Below are positions 1-8,900 of a stretch of DNA of 36,145 bases, piece by piece (position 1 is the stretch's first letter; the number at the start of each line of letters is the position of its first letter). Below the pieces are notes generated by a model. The model ran no database searches, had not been told where the DNA came from, and saw only the letters and a program-made list of their open reading frames with translations. The translations under genes were made by a program, and so were the position numbers. The stretch spans positions 1,268-37,412 of the forward strand of contig DFGF01000026.1 in assembly GCA_002371715.1 (NCBI GenBank), in the 5' to 3' direction. The stretch is from Prevotella sp. UBA3757. Lineage in GTDB: Bacteria > Bacteroidota > Bacteroidia > Bacteroidales > Bacteroidaceae.

Positions 1-25
1 GGATGATGTGAATGATGTTGTTCAT
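1..25 (-). CDS. Start of an unidentified minus-strand gene (partial)
   Basis: An ATG on the minus strand at position 25 opens a frame reading M-N-N-I-I-H-I-I that leaves the window. It lies 48 bases downstream of the small membrane-protein gene on the same strand, so the two may be cotranscribed. Only eight codons are visible, too few to name a product. The bases before the ATG are A-rich, as is usual for Bacteroidota leaders. It could also be a chance ATG. Confidence 0.35.
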
Positions 26-73
26 ACCGTTGTTTTTAATGATTTATTTGTTTATATTGTTTTATTCGGAGAA

Positions 74-199
74 TTATTTGCCACGCAGGGCTTGCACCAG
101 GAGCACGAGGCACCACAACCACATCGCAGCGAAGACGGCGAAGAAGGGGATGGTGAGCCAGAGGGGTGTCTCGGCGATGAAACGGGTCAGTTCGTACAT
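74..199 (-). CDS. Small single-span membrane protein, 41 aa
   Basis: I do not recognise this protein. The frame is open further upstream (to 307), but the ATG at 199 is preferred: it leaves a compact protein starting MYELTRFIAETPLW, followed by one hydrophobic helix at about residues 14-35 and ending in a basic tail (LRGK). The longer reading would run through the iterated GTGTGAC motifs, which look regulatory. A TATTTTTG box at 231-238 (minus strand) fits the Bacteroidota -7 element and would give a leader of about 25 bases. Small proteins like this often precede a transporter or enzyme gene, and another frame opens downstream at position 25, but no function can be assigned. Confidence 0.5.
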   Translation of the reverse strand: MYELTRFIAETPLWLTIPFFAVFAAMWLWCLVLLVQALRGK

Positions 200-230
200 G
201 GGTTTATTGCTATGAATGATTATTTGGCTG

Positions 231-238
231 CAAAAATA
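231..238 (-). promoter_or_regulatory. Possible -7 promoter element for the small membrane protein
   Basis: The minus strand reads TATTTTTG here, matching TAnnTTTG. No good -33 TTTG is seen about 20 bases upstream, so support rests on the -7 box and its position before the ATG at 199. Confidence 0.35.
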
Positions 239-257
239 CATCGTTTGCCCGAAAAAG

Positions 258-339
258 GGTGTGACAATTCTGCGATAGGTGTGACGATTTTGAAGGTTTT
301 TGGGCATGTAGGTGTGACGATTTTCAAAATTGTCACACC
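258..339. promoter_or_regulatory. Iterated GGTGTGACRATT motifs with a 14-base inverted pair, candidate operator
   Basis: Three direct copies of GGTGTGACRATT start at 258, 278 and 311. The third is paired with an inverted copy at 326-339, making a near-perfect palindrome (arms 311-324 and 326-339, one mismatch, one-base centre). The block lies between the divergent starts of the small membrane protein (199) and the AraC-type regulator (385), the usual place for shared operators. Five T residues follow the palindrome (340-344), so a terminator-like RNA hairpin on the plus strand is an alternative, but the extra direct copies argue for protein binding. Confidence 0.5.
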
Positions 340-368
340 TTTTTCGCCGATATTTGCTAAAAAATATG

Positions 369-376
369 TAAATTTG
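369..376 (+). promoter_or_regulatory. Possible -7 promoter element of the AraC-type regulator
   Basis: TAAATTTG matches TAnnTTTG and lies 8 bases before the ATG at 385. A TTTG at 353-356 is too close (12 bases) for a normal -33 box, so an activator bound at the upstream palindrome may be needed. If transcription starts just after this box, the leader is very short, or translation starts at Met6 (position 400). Confidence 0.35.
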
Positions 377-384
377 CCGCCGTT

Positions 385-1545
385 ATGGTTACACTCCAGA
401 TGATGCAATTCACGGCCGTGGTGCTGATGCTGCTGCTCACGGTGAAGCTGCTCTTCCTGCGCGAACGGCGCATCAAGAGCCGACAGGCACGTCAGGCCCG
501 CAGGCTGATGACGGGCGGCACGATGCTGCTGGCCCTGCACTTCGCCCTGCAACTGACGATGGGGCTGCGACTGATGGGCGTCACGCAGTCAGTGATGCTC
601 AATCTGGCGATGCTCATCCCCGCCTCCTACCTCTTCGCGCGTGCCGTATTGCTGTTGCAGCGGCGCGGCGAACTGAGTCTGACCGACCAGTGGACGGGAC
701 CGGCAGTGTGGATGGTGACGGTGGCGATGCTCGCCGTGGCGGCCCTGACCGACGGCCAGCCGCTGCTGAGCGACACGCTGGAGTTGCGGATGGCCGAGAA
801 AGCGGGAGCCGTGCTCTACATGCTGATGCAGGGCTACTACACGTGGCGGCACTCGTCAAGCCTCGTTGCCATGCGCCATGCCTTGAGCGACTACTACGAC
901 CGCGACACCGACGGTATGCTGCGCTGGATGCAGTACAGCATCATCGGTCTGATGCTGCTGGCACTGATGGTGCCCATGGCCATCTTCGGCACGGGAACGT
1001 GGATGCTCATCATTGCCTTTGCCATCTATTTCTTCCTGTTCTATCTGGTAGATAGCTTCTGCTTCTACCTCGTCAGCCCTGCCCCGGAGCGCGTACAGGC
1101 CGCCGAGCAGAACGCCACCGAGGTGAAAGAGGAAGCCTGTCGTGAGCAAGCCGCCATGTCGTCACATAAGGGAACAGAAGAAGGCACAGACGCTGCCCTA
1201 CTTTCGCCCGAGGTAACCCACGAGGTGGAGCAGGCCGTGGCGGCATGGCTGGCCCGTGGCGGCTACCGCCAGACGGGACTGCTGCAGCCACAGGCCGCAC
1301 AGGACATCGGCATCAGCCGCTACCGCTTGACCGCCTGGCTGCACCAGCGCGGGGTGAAATACACGGAGTGGATGGCCCAGCTGCGCGTAGAAGAGGCCAA
1401 GCGCACCATCGCTGCCCATCCCGACTGGGGGAACGATGCCGTGGCCCAGCACTGCGGCTTCGCCGACCGCACCGTCCTGCAGCGCACGTTCAAGAAGATA
1501 GAGGGCATCACGCCCCAGAAGTATATGGAGAATCTGAGCGATTAA
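385..1545 (+). CDS. Membrane-anchored AraC-family transcriptional regulator, 386 aa
   Basis: The N-terminal two thirds hold about seven hydrophobic segments (roughly residues 8-27, 46-66, 70-92, 105-125, 135-152, 190-210 and 213-240). A linker follows, then a C-terminal AraC-type helix-turn-helix region (about residues 285-385). The signature end is visible: DAVAQHCGFADRTVLQRTF, then GITPQKY. Members of this Bacteroidota architecture are thought to sense a signal in or near the membrane and act on nearby promoters. It is convergent with the PUL glycosidases and divergent from the small membrane protein. The iterated motifs at 258-339 are plausible targets. Control of the PUL is possible but not shown. 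The start is the first ATG; Met6 or Met7 are alternatives. Confidence 0.85.
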   Translation: MVTLQMMQFTAVVLMLLLTVKLLFLRERRIKSRQARQARRLMTGGTMLLALHFALQLTMGLRLMGVTQSVMLNLAMLIPASYLFARAVLLLQRRGELSLTDQWTGPAVWMVTVAMLAVAALTDGQPLLSDTLELRMAEKAGAVLYMLMQGYYTWRHSSSLVAMRHALSDYYDRDTDGMLRWMQYSIIGLMLLALMVPMAIFGTGTWMLIIAFAIYFFLFYLVDSFCFYLVSPAPERVQAAEQNATEVKEEACREQAAMSSHKGTEEGTDAALLSPEVTHEVEQAVAAWLARGGYRQTGLLQPQAAQDIGISRYRLTAWLHQRGVKYTEWMAQLRVEEAKRTIAAHPDWGNDAVAQHCGFADRTVLQRTFKKIEGITPQKYMENLSD

Positions 1546-1698
1546 AGAAGGAAAGGGGAGGGCGTGCGGATTGTCCGCTCCGGCTTCGACTCGCCGTCGA
1601 ACTAAATGAGGTACATCATCATATCTTCGGCAACGCATCATTTCTCACCGCCACTATCAGTTGACTGTTGAGAGTCGAGAGTTCAACTGTTTGCTTTC
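1546..1698. other. Convergent intergenic region with small hairpins
   Basis: This lies between the regulator stop and the GH2 stop, which face each other. A hairpin TTCGAC/GTCGAA is at 1585-1601 and a degenerate 7-base repeat at 1659-1686. No hairpin is followed by a convincing T-run on either strand, so the termination sites are unclear. Confidence 0.4.
1659..1686. repeat. Degenerate heptad repeat (AGTTGAC family), 4 units
   Basis: Units AGTTGAC, TGTTGAG, AGTCGAG and AGTTCAA follow each other without gaps. The same family recurs as a cleaner array at 31210-31251. The outer bases CAGTTGA and TCAACTG could also pair as a weak hairpin. Confidence 0.5.
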
Positions 1699-4389
1699 TT
1701 ATTTCTGGATGCCGAAGTCGGCCTGCTGGGCCTCTACCTCCTGGAGCATCTTGGCTTTCTCGGCATCGGAGAGGGCAGGTTGCCCGGGTTTACCGGGGAT
1801 TCCGGATGTTCCGGATGTTTTGGACGTTCCGGATGTTACGGAATCGCCCTCCTGGTAACACATGGGCAACGCGTACGGGACGCTTTCTATCTCCAGCTCT
1901 GCCGGTGTGGGCGCATGGACACCGGGGAACTGTACCTCAGCCCTGACCTTAATCTTGCCGGCCTGACGGGTGCTGCGAATCAGCACGGGAGCGGAGCCCC
2001 ACTCGACGGCACGCGGATTGGCATTGATGGCAGCATCGCCAATGATTTCGCCCTCACCCTCGACAGTGAAACGGATATGCTCCTTGGCCAGTCGCCGGAC
2101 GTGACCTAAGTCGTCGGTCACCTCACAGACGACAACGATGAAGTCGGAGCCGTCGGCAACGAGCTTCCGGCCCATCTCGTCAGCATAGAGGCGCAGCTTG
2201 GTGCTGCGGCGCGAAGGCATCTTCTCCTCGCGGCAGACCACCTGCCCGCCAACAATGCCCTCGGCCACCATCTTCACCTGCTGCCAGTTGCGCTGAGTGT
2301 AGCTGTGGTTGCGGGCTTCGAAGAAGTCCCAGGCATCCCTGAAGACCACCAGGCCGTCGGTGACGGGCTGCTGCCAGCAGTGTTCCCCACCATAGAGGGT
2401 CAGACGGACACTGTCGCAATTGGAGAAAACGGTGACGTCCCGCTCAGAGAACTGCGTCATCTCGTGGGCAATGCTGACCATGGGCTGCTCCGTAGGCTGG
2501 TGTAGCACGGCGGCAAACATGGAGAAGGCCGTCTTCTTCTGGCGGAAGGCATCGTAGATGCCGCCCCAATAGGGATCGGGATGGTAGCCGCGCTGATGGT
2601 CGAAGGGGTGCCACTGACAACCACCTATGAACTGGCCCGTGGTATGATAGAGTTCGCGGGTGGAGCGGTAGAGGCTCATGGCCTGCGTCAGCATAGGCCG
2701 CTCGCCCCACGAGCGCGAGGCGCGGTTCAGGTTGTTGTGGGCATACCAGTCGTCGACCAGTTCGCCAAACTCGCGGGTAAAAATGCACTGACGTATAACG
2801 CCTTCTGTCTTGCCCTGCTTGGCAGCCTCCTGCGACTTAAAGTCGTCGCCCGGCCAGCCATACACCACGTCGTAGTGGTCGGCCACACCAGCCGAATGCA
2901 CGTCGGCAGCCGCAACGGGGCGATAAGGATAAGGATATTCGTCGCGCGTAATCTGCAAGGCCTGGAGGGCAAAGTCCTCGGGATAGCGGGTCTCGTTGAG
3001 GATGGGTTCCCACATCAGCACGCAGGGGTGGTTGCGGTCGCGACGGATAATCTGGCGCGTGTTTTCGTGAACCTTCTCGTCCCAGCCCTTCTCCTTGTTC
3101 CAGTACTGCCAACCGGGCGTGGCTACGATGACGAAGAGGCCCAGTTCGTCGCAGGCATCCATGAAGGCAGGGTCCTGGGGATAGTGGGCCGTGCGGATGA
3201 TGGTAAATCCGGCATCGCGCAGCCGCTTGGCATCGCGCCACTGCTGGGAGTTGGGCAGGGCGTTGCCCACGTAGGCAAAGTCCTGGTGACGGTTGGCACC
3301 GACCAGCTGGTGGTAGCGATGGCCGTTGAGGTAGAAGCCGGGCTGGCGGCCCTGGGCATCGTCGGCACCGACGAATTCAAAGGAACGGATGCCGATATGG
3401 GTGATGCCGCCGTCGAGCGACTGGTGGCCCTCACGGACGCGCGTGGCCAGCTGGTAGAGGTGGGGCGACTCGGGCGTCCAGAGCCGGGGGCTCTTGACCA
3501 GGAAGCGCTGGGTGACGGTGCGCGCCTCGCCGGGCTGGAGGCGGAGCTTGGTGCGTTGCGTGAGTTGCGACGCGGTCGCAACAGACAGGACATTCTCAAC
3601 GGTGACGGTGCGCGGGCGGGTGTCGCTGTTGCGCACCTCGGTATTGACAAACACCTCGGCACGTGCCTCGCTGATGTTGGCATAGTGGACAAAGATGCCA
3701 CCGCCAGCCACCTTCTGTTCTTCAACAGCATCGGTGATGGCTACCTTTGATTTGGCAATGAGCCATACGTCACGGTAGATGCCGCCATGATAGGCGAAGT
3801 CGAGGGTCATCTGCTTCTTGCCTGGGGGATAGGTCTTGTCGTCGCTGTTGTCGGCCCTGACTGCAATGACACAGTCGTCGCCTGCCTGACAGCCTAACGC
3901 CGTAAGACTGACCGTGATGGGCAGGTAGCCGCCCTCATGCTCCTTTACCTTCTGGCCGTTGACATAGATGGTCTGACGGCCCATGACGGCCTCGAAATGG
4001 AGGGTGACATCGCGGCCCTGACACGCCGCAGGCAGACGGAAATGCTTGCGGTACCAGGCAATGCCCTGATAGTTGCGACAGCCGCTGGCCTCAGCGGGCA
4101 TCAGTTGTACGGTATGGGGTGTTGACACCACTTCCCATGCTTTATCATCAAAGTCCCGAGCCTCAGCACCAGGCGCGTCGCCCAAGTGGAAACGCCAGCC
4201 CGCATTGAAGTTCCAGACTTGTCGGCCACTGTTCTCTAAGGGGAAGAGGCCGGCGATGGATACTGCAGGCCCTCCCCCAGCCCCATCCAGGAGAGACCCT
4301 CCCCCGGCCCCTCCCTGCAGGGAGGGGAGTGATATGACTGGCAAGCAGAAGAAAAGACAGGATAATATAGTTAGGAGTTTCTTAGTCAT
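1699..4389 (-). CDS. Glycoside hydrolase family 2 protein (beta-galactosidase-like), 896 aa
   Basis: Secreted or periplasmic exo-glycosidase, last gene of the PUL enzyme unit. A signal peptide (about residues 1-20) precedes the GH2 sugar-binding domain (VWNFNAGWRFHLGD near 58-71), an immunoglobulin-like domain and the TIM barrel. The likely acid/base is Glu466 in MWEPILNET and the likely nucleophile Glu540 in REFGE, so both catalytic residues appear intact. The C-terminal part looks like the Ig-like domains common in large Bacteroidota GH2 enzymes. Two oddities: a GC-rich palindromic element is read in frame right after the signal peptide (about residues 22-43), and a 9-base repeat encodes a Gly-Thr-Ser-rich stretch near the C-terminus. 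GH2 also covers glucuronidases and mannosidases, so the substrate is uncertain. The start is an ATG 60 bases after the acetylesterase stop. Confidence 0.88.
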   Translation of the reverse strand: MTKKLLTILSCLFFCLPVISLPSLQGGAGGGSLLDGAGGGPAVSIAGLFPLENSGRQVWNFNAGWRFHLGDAPGAEARDFDDKAWEVVSTPHTVQLMPAEASGCRNYQGIAWYRKHFRLPAACQGRDVTLHFEAVMGRQTIYVNGQKVKEHEGGYLPITVSLTALGCQAGDDCVIAVRADNSDDKTYPPGKKQMTLDFAYHGGIYRDVWLIAKSKVAITDAVEEQKVAGGGIFVHYANISEARAEVFVNTEVRNSDTRPRTVTVENVLSVATASQLTQRTKLRLQPGEARTVTQRFLVKSPRLWTPESPHLYQLATRVREGHQSLDGGITHIGIRSFEFVGADDAQGRQPGFYLNGHRYHQLVGANRHQDFAYVGNALPNSQQWRDAKRLRDAGFTIIRTAHYPQDPAFMDACDELGLFVIVATPGWQYWNKEKGWDEKVHENTRQIIRRDRNHPCVLMWEPILNETRYPEDFALQALQITRDEYPYPYRPVAAADVHSAGVADHYDVVYGWPGDDFKSQEAAKQGKTEGVIRQCIFTREFGELVDDWYAHNNLNRASRSWGERPMLTQAMSLYRSTRELYHTTGQFIGGCQWHPFDHQRGYHPDPYWGGIYDAFRQKKTAFSMFAAVLHQPTEQPMVSIAHEMTQFSERDVTVFSNCDSVRLTLYGGEHCWQQPVTDGLVVFRDAWDFFEARNHSYTQRNWQQVKMVAEGIVGGQVVCREEKMPSRRSTKLRLYADEMGRKLVADGSDFIVVVCEVTDDLGHVRRLAKEHIRFTVEGEGEIIGDAAINANPRAVEWGSAPVLIRSTRQAGKIKVRAEVQFPGVHAPTPAELEIESVPYALPMCYQEGDSVTSGTSKTSGTSGIPGKPGQPALSDAEKAKMLQEVEAQQADFGIQK
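1802..1837. repeat. 9-base tandem repeat (CCGGATGTT) inside the GH2 C-terminus
   Basis: Four units: CCGGATGTT, CCGGATGTT, TTGGACGTT, CCGGATGTT. The unit is a multiple of three, so copy-number change keeps the GH2 frame. On the minus strand it encodes a low-complexity Ser/Gly/Thr linker (SGTSKTSGTSG) before the last helix-like segment. Confidence 0.75.
4262..4330. repeat. GC-rich palindromic repeat element in frame in GH2 (copy 1)
   Basis: A perfect 20-base palindrome CCCCTCCCTGCAGGGAGGGG lies at 4308-4327, with a CCCTCCCCC-rich arm present twice beside it (4270-4305). In the minus-strand GH2 frame it reads LPSLQGGAGGGS and then a degenerate second half. A relative lies at 11012-11056 in the other GH2 gene, same orientation and frame. 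Confidence 0.75.
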
Positions 4390-4439
4390 AGTAATGGTGT
4401 TATTGTGGGTTATTATTGCGGTGATGTTGCGGAGTGTCC

Positions 4440-4465
4440 TTGCGGATTATTATTGCGGATTATTG
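4440..4465. repeat. 13-base direct repeat over the acetylesterase stop codon
   Basis: TTGCGGATTATTA at 4440-4452 is followed by TTGCGGATTATTG at 4453-4465, with looser TTGCGG copies upstream to about 4415. The acetylesterase stop codon (4450-4452, minus strand) lies in the first unit and its last residues (YNNPQ) in the second. Confidence 0.65.
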
Positions 4466-5907
4466 TAGTCGCCCTTGCTTTGCGTGCTGACGGGCTGCAC
4501 GTCCCAGTCGTCAGTACGGAACGAGGAAACCGGGAGGCCGTCGTGCATCAGGTCGCCCTCCACCCAGTCGCGCCAGGCATAGCGCACGGCAAGGGGCTGA
4601 CGCACGTGGTCGCTCTTGACATAGACGCGGTTGCGGCTGACCCAGACCTGGGTGGCAGGGTGGAACACGCGGTCGGCACCTGCCACCTCGAAATGCTTCG
4701 AAGTGGTGCCATGCTCAAAGTACACCCACTCCTTCGAGCGGTCGAAGGCGATGACGGCAGTGTCGTTCTGGAAGGTCACTTCCTTATAGACGGCGAAGTC
4801 GGGCAGTCCCTTGACATCGTACGTGTTGCTGAGGGCCAGCAGGGCCAGGCGTTCGCCGGCCTGACGCTTCTTCCTGGGGTGGATGCCGTATTCCAGGCCG
4901 GCATCCATCAGGACAGCCATGCGGGCATTGGGAATGAGGGCCTCGGCTTTCAGCTGCTGTTCGCGCAGCAACTGCGAGTCCTTCCAGCCGATGAGACTGT
5001 AGTCGTAGGGAGCTATCTGGCAGTAGTAGAACGGGAACTGTCCTTGCCGCCAGTCCTGCCGCCAGCCTTCCACCATGCGAGCCATCAGCGGCGCATAGTA
5101 GTCGTAACGGGGAATATTGTCTTCGCCCTGATACCAGATGGCACCCTTCATGGTGTAGCCGATGAGGGGGTGGAGCTGTCCGTTATAGAGTGCCGTCGGA
5201 CAGCGTTGCTGCAGCTTCTTGACGTCAGCCTCGGTCACGTGCTGGTTGACCTTGGGGAAGGCCTTCAGCCAGTCGGCCTGCATCCAGGCCTCGCAGGCCG
5301 AACCGCCCCAGGAGGTGACGATGAGGCCCACGGGGACGCTGAGCGTCTGACGGAGGGCACGGCCGAAGTAGTAGGCCGTGGCCGAGAAATCGCGCACGGA
5401 GGCGCTGTTGGCCTCATCCCAGTGGCCCGTGACGTCGTCGACAGGTGTCAGCGAGGCGTGGCGCTTGACGGTGAACAGTCGCAAGCCATCATCCTTGCAG
5501 CGCAGCAGCTCCTCGGTAGTGCCCTCGACGGGCTGCTGCTTGAAGCCCTTCATCTGCATCTCCATGTTCGACTGGCCGGAGCATATCCATACCTCGCCAA
5601 TCATCACGTTTTGCAACTGGACGGCATCGCCGTCGCTGAAGACGATAATGTAGGGACCGCCGGCCTCTGGCGTTTTCACCGTCAGGGCGAAGCGACCGTC
5701 CTGGCGGGCTGTCACCGTAAATGACTGCTTGTTCCACGAAGTGCTGACGATGACCTTCTTGCCAGGGTCCGCCCATCCCCATAGGTTGCACTCCGACTGC
5801 TGTTGCAGCACCATGTTGTCGGCAAAGAACTGGGGCAAACGGACACGCGCCTCTATGAGGCTAAATGATAAATGATAAATGATAAATGATAGCAGTATGC
5901 GTCTCAT
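4450..5907 (-). CDS. SASA-type carbohydrate O-acetylesterase (sialate O-acetylesterase/CE20-like), 485 aa
   Basis: The protein removes O-acetyl groups from sugars. It belongs to the SGNH/SASA fold: the nucleophile block is CSGQSNMEM with Ser113, and a later block with QGEDN (in AIWYQGEDNIPRYDYYAPLM) is typical of the family. An N-terminal beta domain (LPQFFADNMVLQQ near 24-36) precedes the catalytic domain. A signal peptide is likely, but its coding sequence is largely made of four copies of a 7-base repeat (5863-5890), so slippage would shift the frame. It lies 15 bases after the GH106 gene and 60 bases before the second GH2 gene, consistent with one operon. In this setting it probably deacetylates the glycan so the glycosidases can proceed; a sialic acid substrate is unlikely since no sialidase is nearby. 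Confidence 0.87.
   Translation of the reverse strand: MRRILLSFIIYHLSFSLIEARVRLPQFFADNMVLQQQSECNLWGWADPGKKVIVSTSWNKQSFTVTARQDGRFALTVKTPEAGGPYIIVFSDGDAVQLQNVMIGEVWICSGQSNMEMQMKGFKQQPVEGTTEELLRCKDDGLRLFTVKRHASLTPVDDVTGHWDEANSASVRDFSATAYYFGRALRQTLSVPVGLIVTSWGGSACEAWMQADWLKAFPKVNQHVTEADVKKLQQRCPTALYNGQLHPLIGYTMKGAIWYQGEDNIPRYDYYAPLMARMVEGWRQDWRQGQFPFYYCQIAPYDYSLIGWKDSQLLREQQLKAEALIPNARMAVLMDAGLEYGIHPRKKRQAGERLALLALSNTYDVKGLPDFAVYKEVTFQNDTAVIAFDRSKEWVYFEHGTTSKHFEVAGADRVFHPATQVWVSRNRVYVKSDHVRQPLAVRYAWRDWVEGDLMHDGLPVSSFRTDDWDVQPVSTQSKGDYNNPQ
5863..5890. repeat. Four perfect 7-base repeats (AAATGAT) in a signal-peptide coding region
   Basis: Units at 5863-5869, 5870-5876, 5877-5883 and 5884-5890 are identical. 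On the minus strand they encode SFIIYHLSF within the acetylesterase signal peptide. The unit is not a multiple of three, so gain or loss of one copy would put the downstream gene out of frame. Confidence 0.85.
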
Positions 5908-5922
5908 ACCTTAATAATACAT

Positions 5923-8900
5923 TTATTTGGAAATTGTCAGAATCTCAGGAGCCGACAGCAGGCCGGCAGGCAACAGGTCGCTGCCCGGCGTGCGGTACTT
6001 GGCATTGGTCCAGATGCCCTCGTAGGGCGCTTTGCCCTGGTCAGCACCACGCAGTGCGTTGTGCCAGGTGTTGACGACCTCAATCTCAATCTTGTTCTTG
6101 CCTTTCTTCAGCGCACCCGTAATCTCTACCTGGTAGGGAGCCGTCCAGGCAATGCCGCAGTCCTTGCCGTTCACCCAGACGTGAGCCATGTCTTTCACGC
6201 CAGGCAGCGACAGCCAGGTCTGACGCTTGGGCACGTTGCGCCTCTTCAGCTTCAGCTCCGTAGTGTAACGGGCATGACCGCTGAAGTAGCGAATCTTGTC
6301 GTCAGAGTGCTTGCTCCAGTCGAAAAGCTCTTGATTCTTCAGTTTGACACCCGACTCGCGGAAGGTGACATCCCAAGGCTCAGTGAGCGTCCGAACGGAG
6401 CGGACTCCGAGTCCGAACTGGGCAGACTCCAAGTCGGAAGCCGACGGACTAAAATCGCCACCGTAGCAGACGAACAGCGAACCATAGGGCGGCAACGTGA
6501 CGGAACCATGGAAACGGGAGGTCCGCCCGGTCAACGGGTCGTAGACGACAGGATTGTCACGACGCTGGCGGAAGGTGGGCATGAACGACTGTTCCTGGTC
6601 GGTCTGGTTCGAGAGGAAATAGATGTCGAAGTCGTCGCCGGTACGGTGGGCATAGGCAATGCCTTCGGGCAGTACGGCATCGGGGGTGATACCTGCCAGC
6701 TGCGACAACCGGTAGGGCTGGTCGATAACCTCGACGCCCCGGCTGCGCAACTCGGCAATGCGGTTCTGCGTCTTGGCAGAAAGCAGTACCCCTGAGGGGA
6801 CTACTAATACCTTATAATTAAAGGCCTCATTGAGCAGGGCATCCTTGTTCATCGAGTCGTAATGATAGCCGTGGAGCGGGTTGACCCAATCCTTCATGTC
6901 GAGAATGCCTGCCGAATGGCGCACGCCGACGGGCGACTCCGTCATGGGCACGCCACGATTCTCCAGACGGGCCTTTTCCGATGCCACGCGCTGGTCGCCA
7001 AAGAGACCCGGCAGCATGGGCACCAGCTTGTCGGGTGTCAGCGCGCGCGAGGGCAGTTCGTCGCCCGTATAGACAGCGATGTCAACCACGGGCTTACCCC
7101 GCTGCAGCATGGACTGGCAACGGGTGATATAGTCGACAAAGGCCTTTGACTCGGGGAACCACGTCTGGTCACGCTGGAAGAAGAGGCCAATGCCGTCAAG
7201 CGTCATGCCCGGCTTGCGGTCAAGCCAGGGATTGTGGGTATTGACGTGGAAAAAGAGGCGGTTCATGCCCAGGGCGAAATTGCGGTCCAGGAGGGGCTTG
7301 ATGCTGGCCGGCGTCTCGTCCCACACGCCACGCACCTCGGTAAAGCCCTCGGCCTGGACAATGTTCTTGCCATAGACGTGGGCGGCACTGATAGCGTCAA
7401 GCATGTCGTTGGGCTTGTCGTGGGTGGGCGAGTTGAGCCAGTATTCACCCATGGGGACGTCAACAAACTTATAGTGCGTCATGCCATCAGAAAGCATCGT
7501 GGGGGCCACGCTTTCGCTGGACACCTGAACGCCATACTCGCGGGCTTTCTGGGCAACGGTGGCAAAGAAGACCTCGTTGGTGAGTTCATCGATGGTCTGG
7601 CGCACCTCGCGCAGCATTGCCTCACCATCTATCATCGGTACACCAGCCATAATGGGCAGCACCAGCATGAGGTCGTAGCCACGGCGGCGGATGAACTCCT
7701 GCACGAAATTCGAGCTCCAGTTCTGGCAGCCGCACTCCCAGGAGTCTACATGCATATACTTGATGACATTATGATGCGGGCGCTTCATGAACTGGCCAAA
7801 CCACTGGTCAATCTGCTTCTCGACGGCAGCCCGCGAGAACTTGTCGCACTCCAGGCCCCTGGCACCGCCACCGGTGGCATTCGTGTAGCCCGTCGACGTG
7901 TGACCCATGCGCAGGATGCGGTAGGTGCCGCCCAGCAGTTCCACGTCGACGACATCACCCTGCAGGGGGATGCGCACGATGTCCTCGGCATAGATATAGC
8001 CCTCCTTCTTGAGCTCTTCGGCAGGCGTGTCGCCCGTCAGACGCCACGCAAAGCCGGCCTTGCCCTCCCAATTGTCGATGGTCGGCATGGTGCCCAGCCG
8101 CAGGTTCTTCATGCGGAACACGGGTTTCCATTTGGCGGCATCCATGTCCTCGGCACCAGGAGCCGTGCCCTCCGGCGTCCATTCGAAGCGGAAGAAGCGC
8201 GCCACCGTGGGCGGAATGCTGAACGTGGTCTTACAGTCGCCGTTCTGCCAGCCCTGTCGGGGCGGTGTCAGCTGCTTGACGGTACGGAAATTGACGCCGT
8301 CGTCAGAAGCCTTTACCAACAGGCGCTGACACTGGATATTCGTGCCCGACGGTTCAATCTCGATGTTGAAAATGCGGGCAGGCTTCGCCAGTTCATACTG
8401 CAGCCAGCAGGGCTTGTCGGCACAGTAGACTCCCTTGTCGTTCCTGGTTACTTCGGACGAGCAGGTGGTTCTTGCGCCGCCGTCCTTCAGCGAGTAGTGC
8501 ATCTGCAGGTCGGCCACGCGGAGTGCAAACGTCTCAGGGTTGAGGTCGGCCACGGGTACGGCATACGTTGCAATATCCTCGTAGTAGTCGCCAAAATGCT
8601 CAGGCTTCTTCATCGTGAAATGCTGCTGACCGCCACGCACGATGGTATCACAGTAGACAATCTTCTGCATCGACTCCTCAGGACGGATCCACGGGCCACC
8701 AGCCAGCGCGAAACCGTCGCTGATGTGAATGCCCATCTCCAGACCGAGCGAGTCGGCAGTGGCCAGGGCCACATCGACCATGCGCCAGAACTCAGGCGTC
8801 AGCTGCTGTGCGGGTGTCTTCCCCAATGCCGGCAGCGTATTGGGAGCCTCTTTCGTCCCACGGATGGGCATGAGGTAACAGCCCCCCAGTCCTGCGTCTT

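Noticed and set aside
8..403. 131-codon plus-strand open frame at the window start
   Set aside because: It crosses the iterated operator-like motifs and the regulator start, and shows no protein-like features.
2581..3750. 389-codon plus-strand open frame
   Set aside because: Antisense to the GH2 gene, whose domains and catalytic motifs are clear; the codon bias of a GC-rich gene keeps the opposite strand open.
4405..5724. 439-codon plus-strand open frame
   Set aside because: Antisense to the acetylesterase with its GQSNM motif; no recognisable protein features.
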